From: Mycetohabitans endofungorum
GTDB lineage: Bacteria > Pseudomonadota > Gammaproteobacteria > Burkholderiales > Burkholderiaceae
Direction: 5' to 3'
Length of the DNA stretch: 64,000 bases
Assembly: GCF_002927045.1 (NCBI RefSeq)
Contig: NZ_PRDW01000002.1
Span: 186,001 to 250,000, forward strand
In this document: positions 25,839-35,287 of the stretch, in pieces
Numbering within the stretch: position 1 is the stretch's first letter
Layout of the letters: each line of letters opens with the position of its first letter
Translations under genes and position numbers: made by a program
Notes under the pieces: generated by a model
What the model saw: the letters and a program-made list of their open reading frames with translations, nothing else
Database searches by the model: none
Told to the model about the DNA's origin: nothing

Positions 25839-26196
25839 CCGGCAAGCCGGTATCGGCCATGGCCGCAAACGACTGCGTGTGCGGTGGCCCTGACACGCCG
25901 CCGTGGATACCCGGGGCAGTGGCCGCACGCTGCAGCACGGTCGCGTTGGCGAGCGCATCAATCGGCTCGATCACGCGGCCGGGGGACAGGTCGGCCTGCT
26001 GCACGCCGGGCGCGATGCCGCGAACAGCCACCCCGAAGTAGGTCAATTCGGCGCTTCGCCCGCCCCTGCTCATATCGGCCGCACCGGCATCGCACAATCG
26101 CGGCAGGCGGCACGCGGGCCTGTGACGGGATATGAGGCAGGGTCGGCTTCATCGGCAAGGCTTCAAGCTTAAGCAATCAAAAATCGCCGGTGGTGA
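25839..26196. other. Degraded coding-like sequence, unidentified
   Basis: Minus-strand frames here contain coding-looking pieces, for example YFGVAVRGIAPGVQQADLSP and RVIEPIDALANATVL, but they break between frames and lack starts. I cannot assign a family. Presumably the body of the deleted bio region or another decayed gene. Confidence 0.35.
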
Positions 26197-26667
26197 TTAA
26201 CCGAGCATGTCGCCGTCAACGTAGCGCCACCGCCCGTCGTCACCGCGGTAAAACCGGCTCAGCTCGTGCAGCCGCTGTGCGCGCCCGCCGCCTGCGCCGG
26301 CGCTCCGGTAGCGCGCGATGAACTCGACCCGGCTATGCGCATCATCGTCGCTGACGTGTTGCTTGACCGTCAAGCCGAGCCAGCGGGTCGGTGTATCGGC
26401 GTTGCAGCCGAGATCCGGTGGACAGGTGGACGGATCCCACGTCTGGCGCAAGTAGTCGAACGCATGGAGCGTATAGGCAGTATAGCGCGAGCGCATCAAC
26501 TCGAGCGCCGAGGGCGCCGCTTCGCCGTCTTCGATGAAGCGCGCGCAGCAGGGGCCATAACGTGCCGGGCAGCCTTGCTGCACTGCGCCGCAGGGGCACG
26601 GTGCCTCGGGCGACAAGTGCAGACGTGCTGTGGGCCGTGCACGGGGCGTATGCGGTGTGCCGTTCAA
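26197..26667 (-). CDS. UPF0225 (YchJ) SEC-C/zinc-motif protein
   Basis: A 156-residue protein. The N-terminal metal motif CPCGAVQQGCPARYGPCCARF is followed by the family core ALELMRSRYTAYTLHAFDYL, then TWDPSTCP, WLGLTVKQHV and VEFIARYR, ending in HELSRFYR. These are YchJ hallmarks. No ATG fits: the best start is TTG at 26667, overlapping the thiolase stop codon (TTGA), which implies translational coupling. Function unknown; SEC-C motifs usually mediate protein contacts, for example at the ribosome or with SecB. Confidence 0.8.
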   Translation of the reverse strand: MNGTPHTPRARPTARLHLSPEAPCPCGAVQQGCPARYGPCCARFIEDGEAAPSALELMRSRYTAYTLHAFDYLRQTWDPSTCPPDLGCNADTPTRWLGLTVKQHVSDDDAHSRVEFIARYRSAGAGGGRAQRLHELSRFYRGDDGRWRYVDGDMLG

Positions 26668-27887
26668 AATAGTTCGATCCCCATCGCGGTGGCTTCGCCG
26701 CCGCCGATGCACAGGCTTGCGACACCCCGCTTCAGGCCGCGCTGGCGCAGCGCGCCGATCAGCGTCGCGATGATGCGCGCACCTGAGGCGCCAATCGGAT
26801 GGCCCAGCGCACAGGCACCGCCATGCACGTTGACCTTCTCGTGTGGTAAGCGGTGTTCCTTCATCGCGGCCAGGGTGACGACCGCGAACGCTTCGTTGAT
26901 TTCGTACAAGTCGACGTCCTGCGCGCGCCAACCATTCTTGTCGAGCAGCTTCGCGATCGCGCCGACCGGCGCGGTCGTGAACAGATTGGGTGCCTGCGCA
27001 TGCGTGCTGTGGCCGACCACGCGGGCCACCGGACGCAACTCACCAGTGTACGCAAGCGCGTCGGCGTGTGAAGCGCGCATCATCACGAGCGCGGCCGCGC
27101 TGTCGGAGATCGACGATGCATTGGCGGCCGTGATGGTGCCGTCCTTGTGGAACGCTGGCTTGAGCGCCGGGATCTTGTCCAGGTTTGCCTTGAACGGTTG
27201 CTCGTCGCGCGACACGATCGCCTGGTTGGCGCGCGCGTTCACAGTAACCGGCACAATCTCCCAGTCGAACAAGCCGTTCTCGCTGGCTGCCTTCGCGCGC
27301 TGCAGCGAGGCGATCGCGAACGCATCCTGTTCTTCACGGGAGAATCCATACGACGCCGCACACTCCTCGGCGAAGGTGCCCATTAGCCGACCGCCGTCGC
27401 GCTCGTCCTTCAGATACGCATCCTCCAGGCCATCGAAGAACATATGGTCGATCAGTTGCGCATGACCCATGCGCAGCCCAGCGCGGGCTCTGGGCAGCAG
27501 GTAGGGTGCCTGCGTCATGCTTTCCATGCCGCCGGCCACGACGACTTGCGCGGTGCCCGCCGCCAGCATGTCGTGCGCGAACATCGCGGCGCGCATGCCG
27601 GAACCGCACATCTTGTTGACCGTCGTGCAGCCGGTGGACAGCGGCAGTCCTGCGCCCAAAGCTGCCTGGCGCGCCGGCGCCTGGCCAACTCCGGCGGGCA
27701 GCACGCACCCCATCACCACCTCGTCGACCTGCGAGGGCTCCAAGCGCGCCCGTTGCAGCGCGGCGCTAATCGCCGCAGCGCCGAGCTGCGGGCAGGTCAG
27801 CGACGCGAAACCGCCCTGGAAGCCAGCAATCGGCGTACGGGCGACGCTGGCGATCACGATCGGATCGCGTTCGATGGAGTCAGTCAT
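26664..27887 (-). CDS. Acetyl-CoA C-acetyltransferase (thiolase)
   Basis: A 407-residue thiolase starting at ATG 27887; the in-frame extension upstream is not conserved-looking. Active-site signatures are complete: the acyl-accepting Cys94 in NKMCGSGMRA, the NEAFA motif in YEINEAFAVVT, GGACALGHPIGASGAR with the catalytic His, and Cys in SLCIGGGEATAM. It condenses two acetyl-CoA or cleaves acetoacetyl-CoA, as in beta-oxidation, ketogenic amino-acid breakdown or PHB supply. Followed by the coupled ychJ. Confidence 0.93.
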   Translation of the reverse strand: MTDSIERDPIVIASVARTPIAGFQGGFASLTCPQLGAAAISAALQRARLEPSQVDEVVMGCVLPAGVGQAPARQAALGAGLPLSTGCTTVNKMCGSGMRAAMFAHDMLAAGTAQVVVAGGMESMTQAPYLLPRARAGLRMGHAQLIDHMFFDGLEDAYLKDERDGGRLMGTFAEECAASYGFSREEQDAFAIASLQRAKAASENGLFDWEIVPVTVNARANQAIVSRDEQPFKANLDKIPALKPAFHKDGTITAANASSISDSAAALVMMRASHADALAYTGELRPVARVVGHSTHAQAPNLFTTAPVGAIAKLLDKNGWRAQDVDLYEINEAFAVVTLAAMKEHRLPHEKVNVHGGACALGHPIGASGARIIATLIGALRQRGLKRGVASLCIGGGEATAMGIELF

Positions 27888-27927
27888 CGCGGTGTTTTGT
27901 TCAAATCGAGGTGTTTCCTGGTTCGAT

Positions 27928-28749
27928 TCAGCGCGTGACGCCGGCAGCTGGTTCGCCTTGGTGTACGTGGCCGACGGCTGCCGCCAGGCGCGCCGCATCG
28001 TCGGCGAGCACGTCGTTTGGATGAGGCAGCGGCGCCGCATCGGCTGGACGGTTGCGCTTTAGAGCATCCACGCATAGCGCATAGGTTGTGTCCAGCTCGC
28101 CCGGCTCGCAGATCGTCATGCCCAGATTGCGCATCTTGCCGTCATGCACGCCGTACACCCAGCCATGCACGGTGAGCTGCTGGCCCCGTTTCCACGCATC
28201 GCTCACGATCGTCGTGCGACACACGTTGACCACCTGCTCGATCGTGTTGAGTTCGACGAGCCGGTGGTGCCGTGCCTGGCCCAGTGGCCATTCGGCAAGC
28301 AGCGCCGCGTGCTTGCCGTGCACGTCCTGGATGTGATGTAGCCAGTTGTCGGCCAATCCGACGCGCGTGCCGAACAGTGCGGCGCGCACGCCGGAGCAGC
28401 CATAGTGGCCAACCACCATAATGTGCTTGACCTTGAGCAACTCGACGGCGAACTGGATCACCGACAGGCAGTTCAGGTCTGAGTGCACGACCACGTTGGC
28501 AATGTTCCGGTGCACGAACACTTCGCCGGGCGGTAAGCCGATGATCTGGTTTGCGGGCACGCGCGAATCGGAGCAGCCGATCCACAGGTACTCCGGGTTC
28601 TGTTGCTCGGCCAGTCTCGCGAAGTACTGGGGGTCTTCACCGAGCTTGCGCTCGACCCACAGCCGGTTGTTTTCAAACAGGTGTGCAAGCGGTTCGGACG
28701 CGGGAGTGGACGGTTTTTGGGGAGAGGACGGTTTTGGATCCATGGTCAT
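27928..28749 (-). CDS. can: Beta-class carbonic anhydrase
   Basis: A 273-residue enzyme hydrating CO2 to bicarbonate. Zinc ligands are all present: Cys59 and Asp61 in GCSDSRVPANQ, His115 and Cys118 in VVGHYGCSGV. HRNIANVVVHSDLNCLSV and the EWPLGQARHHRLVELN region are typical of the E. coli Can group. I start at ATG 28749 (GGAACG before it); a start six bases later is equally possible. The C-terminus carries about 45 extra residues rich in Ala and Pro. It lies between aceK and the thiolase, all on the minus strand, with about 47 bases to aceK. Confidence 0.92.
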   Translation of the reverse strand: MTMDPKPSSPQKPSTPASEPLAHLFENNRLWVERKLGEDPQYFARLAEQQNPEYLWIGCSDSRVPANQIIGLPPGEVFVHRNIANVVVHSDLNCLSVIQFAVELLKVKHIMVVGHYGCSGVRAALFGTRVGLADNWLHHIQDVHGKHAALLAEWPLGQARHHRLVELNTIEQVVNVCRTTIVSDAWKRGQQLTVHGWVYGVHDGKMRNLGMTICEPGELDTTYALCVDALKRNRPADAAPLPHPNDVLADDAARLAAAVGHVHQGEPAAGVTR

Positions 28750-28796
28750 CGTTCCGTTTGTTGGTCGTGCTTCGTACATTGCTTGTCGGTCAGGTT

Positions 28797-30620
28797 TCAT
28801 GCAGCGGCGGCGCGGCGTGTGTTGGCTAACGGCTGCGCGGCGCGGGCCGCCGCGAAGCATTCGGGGTAACGCACGCAAAATCGTTCACTGCGTTCATAGG
28901 GAAAGAAATCGGGTAACATGCCAGCTAGTAACTGCTCTTTTGTCGACTGCCACAACGCCGGGTCGAAGAAATCCGGGTGGTGACGCAGAAACGCGGCGCG
29001 CACGCGCGGCTCCCCGAGCAGGAACGTGCCGTAGGTCTGCGGGAAGATATCGTGCGGGCCGATCGCGTACCAGGGCTCGCCCGACATCTCGTCCTCATCA
29101 TGACGCGGTGGCGGCACGCGGCGCACATTGCAGTCCGTCAGGTACTCGATCTCGTCGTAATCGTAGAAGACGACGCGGCCGTGACGCGTCACGCCGAAGT
29201 TCTTATATAGCATGTCGCCGGGGAAAATGTTGGCCTTGATCAATTCCTTGATCGCATCGCCGTATTCCTTGATGCCGTGATCGATCTGCTCGTCCGTGCC
29301 ATTGTGCAGATACAGGTTCAGCGGTGTCATTCGGCGCTCAATGTACAGATGGCGGATCACTACGGTGTCGTCCTCGTACTCGATCATTGACGGCGCGTAC
29401 CTCTCCAGTTCCTTGATCAGCGCATCGTCTAACCGCGACAGCGGCAACGCGACTTCCGAATACTCGAGCGTGTCGGCCATCCGGCCGAGGCGGTCGTGCC
29501 GCTTGACGAGCTGGTACTTGGCCTGGATCTGCTCGCGCGTCGTCTCCTTCGGCGGCGGGAAACTGTCCTTGATCAGCTTAAACACATAAGGGAACGAGGG
29601 CAGCGTGAACACCAGCATCACCAAGCCCTTGATGCCGGGCGCGATGATGAACTTGTCGCTGGAGTGCGATAGGTGATGCAGCAAGTCGCGGTAGAACAGG
29701 TTCTTGCCCTGTTTTTGTAAGCCCACCGACGTGTAGATCTCGGCCTTCGGCTTGCCCGGCATGATCGAGCGCAGAAACTGCACGGTTGCCGATGGCACCT
29801 CCATGTCGACGAGGAAGTACGAGTGCGAGAAGCTGAAGATAATCAGAATTTGCTCGCGGCGCAACAGCACCGTATCCAGCGTCAGCAGGCTGTCCGCGGT
29901 ATGGCGGATCGGCACTGAAAACGGCATCACATGTTCGCCGTTGATGATCCGCCCGACGATGTAGGCTGCCTTGTTGCGGAAGAACAGCGACGACAGCACG
30001 TGGATCTGGAAGTTGAACGCCGCGTCGAACTCGCCGAATGCGTCGCGAATCGAGCGCATCACGCAGTTCACGTCGCGTGGCAGATCCTCGAATGGCACGT
30101 CGAGCTGGAAATTCGTGACGATGCGCTCCAGCGTCGACGCGAGCCCGTCGGCTTCCGGGTAGTACGCGCGATACGTGGGCTTGGCCGCCGGCTCGTCGTT
30201 CTCGATGTATTCGGTCGAGATGGCCGGGCGCACGAAAATAAAGTCGTTATTGAAATACGAGCGGTGCAAGATCTTGCAGCACACCGAGTTGAAGAACGTC
30301 TCCGCGCACTCGGGTTGCCGGTGTTGGGTCAGCAGCCCGATGTAGTGCAATTTGATCTGCTGCCAGACTTCGTCGTCAATGTTCTCTGCGTCATACTCGT
30401 CCTCGAGCAGCTCGACACACTCGCGCACCCGGTCGTCGTACGATGTGATCCGCTCGCGCGCGAGCTTCTGCAACCCGTGCCAGTCGCCGCGTTCGAACTG
30501 GCGTTTCGCATTGATCGCGGCTTCGCGAAAGATCTGGTAGTGACGGTTGAAGCCATCCAGAATCGTCTGCGCGAGGTCAAAGCCGATCTGCGAAGACAGC
30601 AGTTTCGGAAAATGTTTCAT
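28797..30620 (-). CDS. aceK: Isocitrate dehydrogenase kinase/phosphatase
   Basis: A 607-residue bifunctional enzyme that inactivates and reactivates isocitrate dehydrogenase, steering carbon into the glyoxylate shunt. Full length and continuous similarity to the family: [32 protein letters not shown], the ATP site region [20 protein letters not shown] followed by FKLIKD, and [20 protein letters not shown] near the catalytic Asp. The ATG at 30620 overlaps the TGA of the upstream MerR gene (TGATG), implying coupled translation. No aceA/aceB genes are in the window. Confidence 0.95.
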   Translation of the reverse strand: MKHFPKLLSSQIGFDLAQTILDGFNRHYQIFREAAINAKRQFERGDWHGLQKLARERITSYDDRVRECVELLEDEYDAENIDDEVWQQIKLHYIGLLTQHRQPECAETFFNSVCCKILHRSYFNNDFIFVRPAISTEYIENDEPAAKPTYRAYYPEADGLASTLERIVTNFQLDVPFEDLPRDVNCVMRSIRDAFGEFDAAFNFQIHVLSSLFFRNKAAYIVGRIINGEHVMPFSVPIRHTADSLLTLDTVLLRREQILIIFSFSHSYFLVDMEVPSATVQFLRSIMPGKPKAEIYTSVGLQKQGKNLFYRDLLHHLSHSSDKFIIAPGIKGLVMLVFTLPSFPYVFKLIKDSFPPPKETTREQIQAKYQLVKRHDRLGRMADTLEYSEVALPLSRLDDALIKELERYAPSMIEYEDDTVVIRHLYIERRMTPLNLYLHNGTDEQIDHGIKEYGDAIKELIKANIFPGDMLYKNFGVTRHGRVVFYDYDEIEYLTDCNVRRVPPPRHDEDEMSGEPWYAIGPHDIFPQTYGTFLLGEPRVRAAFLRHHPDFFDPALWQSTKEQLLAGMLPDFFPYERSERFCVRYPECFAAARAAQPLANTRRAAAA

Positions 30621-31048
30621 CAATTTAGCGTCTTTTGCTGCGGTTCGGTAGCCGCATCATGCCGCTGCGACGACTCAAGCAGCGCTCGCGCTTGCGCTTC
30701 GTACTGGGCAAGATCCTCGAGCGTCGCGCTCAGATCTTCCAATTGACGCTTCAGCGCCTGCCGGTGCTCGGTTAGCGTGGTGAGAAAGGCCTGAAGCTGC
30801 GTGACCGTGTCGGTTGGCGATTCGTACAGGTCGAGCAGGGTGCGGACCTCGGATAGCGTGAAGCCGAGCCGCTTGCCGCGCAACGTCAGCTTCAATCGCG
30901 TGCGGTCCCGCGCTGAGAATACGCGGCGCAGGCCGCTCGCGCCTTCGCGGCTCGGCGACAGCAGGCCCTGGTCCTCGTAGAAACGGATCGCTCGCGGCGT
31001 CACGCCGAATTCACGGGCTAATTCAGTAATGGTGTAGTGCGTCGGCAT
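30620..31048 (-). CDS. MerR-family regulator, LiuR type
   Basis: A 142-residue regulator starting at ATG 31048 ([20 protein letters not shown]). The winged helix-turn-helix with [16 protein letters not shown] and [19 protein letters not shown] is typical of the LiuR subgroup that controls branched-chain amino-acid breakdown; the C-terminal half is the coiled-coil dimerisation helix, without effector domain. Genes of leucine catabolism are not adjacent here; instead it is coupled to aceK and divergent from an MBL hydrolase. A dyad in the divergent promoter may be its operator. Confidence 0.85.
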   Translation of the reverse strand: MPTHYTITELAREFGVTPRAIRFYEDQGLLSPSREGASGLRRVFSARDRTRLKLTLRGKRLGFTLSEVRTLLDLYESPTDTVTQLQAFLTTLTEHRQALKRQLEDLSATLEDLAQYEAQARALLESSQRHDAATEPQQKTLN

Positions 31049-31076
31049 GTCGGCGGCAACATGGATACAATGCACG

Positions 31077-31092
31077 TTTACGTTATCGTCAA
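31077..31092. promoter_or_regulatory. Candidate MerR/LiuR operator in divergent promoter
   Basis: TTTACGTTATCGTCAA is an imperfect dyad (TTTACG-N4-CGTCAA, 5 of 6 positions paired) centred in the 80-base gap between the MerR gene and the MBL hydrolase. LiuR-type regulators bind dyads with TTTACG/CGTAAA-like arms, and MerR proteins bind inside the spacer of their own promoter. Placement supports autoregulation; binding is inferred. Confidence 0.4.
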
Positions 31093-31128
31093 CCTTGCCG
31101 GAACGCAACGATTGCAAACCCGACCCTC

Positions 31129-32211
31129 ATGAACGCGCTCGAACATCAGTTGGACTACGCTTTCGCCGATACCCTACCGGCCGACGGCACCGTGCACGAA
31201 GTCGCGCCCGGCGTGCTGTGGATCCGCATGCCGTTGCCCTTCAAACTCGACCACATCAACTTGTGGCTGCTGCGCGACCAATCCGGCGCGCAGCCCGGCT
31301 GGACGATTATCGATTCTGGGATCGCGAGCGACACGATCAAGGCTCATTGGGAGCGGATCTTCGACGATGTGCTGGGCGGCCTGCCGGTGCTACGTGTGCT
31401 GGTCACCCACTTTCACCCGGACCATTTGGGCTTGGCGCATTGGCTGTGCGGCGGTGGCGAACGCGGCCGCTGGCGCGCCCCGCTGTGGATGACGCTGGGC
31501 GAATACCTGATGGGCTGTCTATTGTCGTCGTCCAAGGATGGGGATTCGAACGCCGGAGGTGAGGCGGCTGCGCGGTTTTTCGCGTGCCATGGCCTGAACG
31601 ATCCGCAGTCAGTCGAGAAGATCCGCGTACGCAAGGGGTATTACCACACGCTGGTCCCGCAGGTGCCCGCGTCGTACGTGCGGATGCAGGAGGGGGACAC
31701 GGTGACGATCGGCTCGCGGCGCTGGCGCGTCATCACCGGGTTCGGTCATTCAACCGAGCATTGTGCGCTGTATTGCGACGCTGATCGCCTGTTGATTTCC
31801 GGGGATATGGTGTTGCCGCGGATTTCGACGAATATATCGGTGTTGGAGATCGAGCCGCGCGGCAACCCGCTGGCGCAGTACCTGGATTCGCTCGGCCGCT
31901 ATCACGGATTGCCCGAGGATACGCTCGTGTTGCCGTCGCACGGCAAGCCGTTTCGCGGCCTGCACACGCGCATCGCGCAGTTGCGCGAGCATCACGCGGC
32001 GCGGCTAGGCGAAGTTCTCGAGGCGTGCGCGCGGCAGTCGCGCAGTGCAGCCGACATCGTGCCGCTGATGTTCAAGCGGCCGCTGGACCTGCATCAGATG
32101 ACGTTCGCGATTGGCGAGGCGCTGGCCCATTTGCATTTCTTGTGGCACTCCGGCGAGCTTGAGCGCGTCGAGCACGATGGCGTGATTCGCTTTGCGCCGT
32201 ACGCTGATTAG
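31129..32211 (+). CDS. Metallo-beta-lactamase-fold hydrolase
   Basis: A 360-residue cytoplasmic protein with the full di-metal site: THFHPDHLGLAHW (His94, His96, Asp98, His99), His in GFGHSTEHCALY, Asp in LLISGDMVLPRIS and His in LPSHGKPFRG. Length and C-terminal helical extension (LMFKRPLDLHQMTFAIGEALA) match the MBL subgroup found next to liu genes in Burkholderia and Pseudomonas, possibly a thioesterase, but substrate is unproven. Divergent from the LiuR-type regulator, so probably its target. Confidence 0.88.
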   Translation: MNALEHQLDYAFADTLPADGTVHEVAPGVLWIRMPLPFKLDHINLWLLRDQSGAQPGWTIIDSGIASDTIKAHWERIFDDVLGGLPVLRVLVTHFHPDHLGLAHWLCGGGERGRWRAPLWMTLGEYLMGCLLSSSKDGDSNAGGEAAARFFACHGLNDPQSVEKIRVRKGYYHTLVPQVPASYVRMQEGDTVTIGSRRWRVITGFGHSTEHCALYCDADRLLISGDMVLPRISTNISVLEIEPRGNPLAQYLDSLGRYHGLPEDTLVLPSHGKPFRGLHTRIAQLREHHAARLGEVLEACARQSRSAADIVPLMFKRPLDLHQMTFAIGEALAHLHFLWHSGELERVEHDGVIRFAPYAD

Positions 32212-32316
32212 TGTGCTGTTCGACAAGCGCACGCGGTGTGTTCAAATCGATTGTCTCCAGTCGTGCTCGCAGTGTTCCGCAACAGAAACCTGTTCCGCTT
32301 TTGCTTCTTTTCATTG

Positions 32317-32706
32317 TTAACTCTTGCGCCGGAACACCCACCAGCGGGCGGAAACAAAATTGACCGCAAGGCCAGCGAGCGAGCCGGCCGCTACTCCGAC
32401 GTAAGGTACAAAGACGCGCGGCGGCAAATTAAGGACCACCACGCTGTACGCGGCATAGTTCACGCACCCGCCGGCGAACATCGCGGTGAGGTACCGCCAC
32501 CATTCGTGCCATACGGATCCGCACCGCTTGTCCGAGAACGTGAATTGCCGGTTCAACCGCCAGGTGACCCAGACGGCCACAAGAAACGACGCCGCGCGTC
32601 CAGCGAAGTAGCCGAGCCCGATCCACAGCATGAGCCATAGCGTGCCAGCATCGACAATGAATCCCACTATACCGGCGAGCGCGAAACGAAGGAATTGCGA
32701 ACGCAC
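32317..32706 (-). CDS. GtrA-family membrane protein
   Basis: A 129-residue protein with four hydrophobic helices and the GtrA signatures FALAGIVGFIVDAGTLWLML, the W-R-L-N-R-x-F-T-F motif (TWRLNRQFTF) and FVSARWWVFR at the end. GtrA proteins flip or assist polyprenyl-linked sugars for surface glycan modification. The start is GTG at 32706, only 6 bases after the peptide-binding protein gene, so the two are probably co-transcribed even though their roles seem unrelated. No glycosyltransferase lies nearby. Confidence 0.82.
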   Translation of the reverse strand: MRSQFLRFALAGIVGFIVDAGTLWLMLWIGLGYFAGRAASFLVAVWVTWRLNRQFTFSDKRCGSVWHEWWRYLTAMFAGGCVNYAAYSVVVLNLPPRVFVPYVGVAAGSLAGLAVNFVSARWWVFRRKS

Positions 32707-32712
32707 GTTTGC

Positions 32713-34344
32713 TTAGTCGACCTTTACGCTCGAATAGTCTTGTCGGCCGAACGGGCTCACCCGGTAGCCGCTGACATTGCTGCGCGTCAGCGCGGCCGCG
32801 CTCGGGTACGCCAGGGGAATCCATAACGCCTTGTCATGAATGATTTTCTGCGCGGCGGCGTATGCCTTCGCGCGCGTGGGCTGATCGGCGGTGCGCTTGC
32901 CGTCCGCGATCAACTTGTCCAGTTGCGGGTCGCAGTAGCGGGCAAAATTGATGCCGGACTTTACCGAGGCGCATGAAAACTGCGGCGTCAGGAAGTTGTC
33001 TGGATCACCGTTGTCGCCGGACCAGCCCATGAAAAGCAGGTCATGCTGCCCTTGCTTAGCATCCTTGATCAGTTGTCCCCATTCGATGACCTTGACCTGT
33101 GCCTTGACGCCGATCCGGGCGAGGTCCGCTTGCAATAGTTCCGCACCGGCCTTCGGATTAGGATTCAACACGCTACCGCTTGGCCGCACCCAAATCGACG
33201 TCTCGAAGCCGTTCGGATAACCGGCGTCGGTCAGCAGCTTTTTCGCCTGTTCGATGTTGTACGGGTACGGTTCGACCGCTTTGTTATAGCTCCATGTATT
33301 CGGCGGGTATGGATTGACAGCTGCCACTGCAGTGTTGCCAAACACCGTCTTAATGTACGTCTGTCGGTCGAACGCGATGTTCAATGCTTGCCGGACCTTG
33401 TCATTGTCCAGCGGCTTATGCTGCGTGTTCAATGCGACAAACGCGGTCATGAACGCTGGTGTTTGCACGACCTTCAGCGACTTGTCGCTGCTGGCTGCCA
33501 GTACATCCTGCGGCTTGGGCGACAGCGCAATCTGGCATTCGCCTGACTTGATCTTTTGCGCGCGCACCGCCGCATCGGGCGTGATGGCATAGATCAGCCG
33601 GTCGATCTTCGGCTTACGACCCCAATAGGTTGGATTGACGTCGTAGCGGATCACCGCATCTTTCGTGTAACTTTTCAGCACGAACGGGCCGGTGCCAACC
33701 GGCTTCGCATTGATGTCGGCTTGTCTGCCCGCCTTTTCCAACTGGCTCGCGTACTCTGCCGAGTAGATTGACGCGAACGGCATCGTCAGGATCGACACAA
33801 ACGCCGCGTTGGACTCGGACAGTTCAAACTTCACCGTCAGGTCGTCCACTTTGGTGACCGATTTGATCAGCTTTGGCAGGTTCATCGACTGCGCATGCGC
33901 AAAGCCGCCGTTGCCCGCGATCTTGTGCCACGGATGATTCGGATCGAGCATCCGGTTGAACGTGAACAACACGTCGTCGGCGTTCAGTGCGCGGGACGGT
34001 TTGAATTCTTCCGTAGTCTGAAACGATACGTTGGGGCGCAGGTGGAACGTGACGGCGAGCCCGTCCGGGCTGACCTCCCACCGGTCGGCGAGCGACGGCG
34101 CGAGCTTGCCGGCCGCCTCGTCGTAGCGCACCAATTGATTAAAGACAACGTCGCCGGATGCGTTGGAGGTGGTCAGCGAGTTGTACTGCACGATGTCGAA
34201 GCCGTCCGGACTGGCCTCGGTGCACACGGTCAACGGCTTGGCCTGCAACCAGGCGGGCGCGATCAGCAGCATGGTCGCCACGCCGAGCCACGCGGCTGCG
34301 CCGCGCGGTCCACGGGGCACGCTAACGGGGTGTTTCACACGCAT
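32713..34344 (-). CDS. Periplasmic dipeptide/oligopeptide-binding protein (DppA type)
   Basis: A 543-residue SBP family 5 protein. The ATG at 34344 follows GGGAGA. A signal peptide (about residues 1-35, ending WLQA) precedes TVCTEASPDGFDIVQYNSLT, the DppA/SapA-type start. Other family marks: ADDVLFTFNRMLDPNHPWH, AKPVGTGPFVLKSY and FMGWSGDNGDPDNFLTPQFS, the last characteristic of DppA. It delivers peptides to a DppBCDF-type transporter; those genes are not in this window, so here it stands alone before gtrA. Confidence 0.9.
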   Translation of the reverse strand: MRVKHPVSVPRGPRGAAAWLGVATMLLIAPAWLQAKPLTVCTEASPDGFDIVQYNSLTTSNASGDVVFNQLVRYDEAAGKLAPSLADRWEVSPDGLAVTFHLRPNVSFQTTEEFKPSRALNADDVLFTFNRMLDPNHPWHKIAGNGGFAHAQSMNLPKLIKSVTKVDDLTVKFELSESNAAFVSILTMPFASIYSAEYASQLEKAGRQADINAKPVGTGPFVLKSYTKDAVIRYDVNPTYWGRKPKIDRLIYAITPDAAVRAQKIKSGECQIALSPKPQDVLAASSDKSLKVVQTPAFMTAFVALNTQHKPLDNDKVRQALNIAFDRQTYIKTVFGNTAVAAVNPYPPNTWSYNKAVEPYPYNIEQAKKLLTDAGYPNGFETSIWVRPSGSVLNPNPKAGAELLQADLARIGVKAQVKVIEWGQLIKDAKQGQHDLLFMGWSGDNGDPDNFLTPQFSCASVKSGINFARYCDPQLDKLIADGKRTADQPTRAKAYAAAQKIIHDKALWIPLAYPSAAALTRSNVSGYRVSPFGRQDYSSVKVD

Positions 34345-34463
34345 ACAATCTCCCAAAGCTTGTTCTTCACGGTTCCTGATGGTGGCCTCGACTGCCAGGC
34401 GACGGGGGCCGAATCCGGCTATTCTGATACGTTTTTCGCCACCGTGCTGTCTGTCGCGTCGCT

Positions 34464-35252
34464 TTATCGCGCGGCGCGTGGTTTGCGCGGCGCCCGCTCG
34501 AACGCGAAATCGTAGAGCCAGCGCGGCAGCACGTGCAGCAATGCGGCAACCACGCGCATCGGTCGGGGGAAGATGGCGAAGCGCTTCTTGGCGGCGATGG
34601 CCGCCGCCGCGTTAGCGGCGAACCGGTCGGGATCCATCAAAAACGGCATCGGGTAGGGGTTACCGTCGGTCATCGGCGTACGGATGTAGCCGGGTGCGAT
34701 CGTGACGACCGCCACGCCGGCGGGGCGCATCTCGACCCGCAACGCCTCCAGGTACTTCAGCGCGGCCGCCTTGGACGCGCTGTAGGCGCCTGCGCCTGGC
34801 AGGCCGCGCACGCCCGCCACGCTGGCAATACCCACCAGCGTACCGCGCCGGGCGGCGACCATCGCGGCGGCGAAGGGTTCGAAGGTCGCGACCATGCCGA
34901 AGTAGTTGGTGTCCATGATCGCGCGGAACGCCGGCAGATCACCGTGGCCGGTGACTGCGCCGGCGCTAATGCCAGCGTTCGCGATCACGATATCCGGCAG
35001 GCCGTAGCGGTCAATGAACTGTTGTGCTGCGAGCGCCAGCGCGGCGGCATCGCGCACGTCTGCCACATGAATCGACACGCTCGCCTGCGGGAAGCGGCTG
35101 GGGCACGACTTGGCAAAGTCGGCCAGAGCCTCGCCACGGCGTGCGACTAGTCCCAGGCGCGCCCCCGCTCGCGCGTAGTGGCGCGCCAACGCGAGCCCGA
35201 TGCCGCTCGATGCTCCGGTGATGAAGACCTTCAATGGGGCAGCTTTGCTCAT
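34464..35252 (-). CDS. SDR-family oxidoreductase
   Basis: A 262-residue classical short-chain dehydrogenase: cofactor motif FITGASSGIGLALAR, VIANAGISAG in place of NNAG, catalytic Ser in GIASVAGVRG and YSASKAAALKYLE. The C-terminal segment RFAIFPRPMRVVAALLHVLP is an amphipathic or membrane-associated tail common in this subgroup. It starts 36 bases downstream of dsbA on the same strand, the order seen in Burkholderia (argS - SPOR - dsbA - SDR). Substrate unknown. Confidence 0.88.
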   Translation of the reverse strand: MSKAAPLKVFITGASSGIGLALARHYARAGARLGLVARRGEALADFAKSCPSRFPQASVSIHVADVRDAAALALAAQQFIDRYGLPDIVIANAGISAGAVTGHGDLPAFRAIMDTNYFGMVATFEPFAAAMVAARRGTLVGIASVAGVRGLPGAGAYSASKAAALKYLEALRVEMRPAGVAVVTIAPGYIRTPMTDGNPYPMPFLMDPDRFAANAAAAIAAKKRFAIFPRPMRVVAALLHVLPRWLYDFAFERAPRKPRAAR

Positions 35253-35287
35253 CGCGGCATGGCGTGGCGGGGGATGCTTCGCACCCG

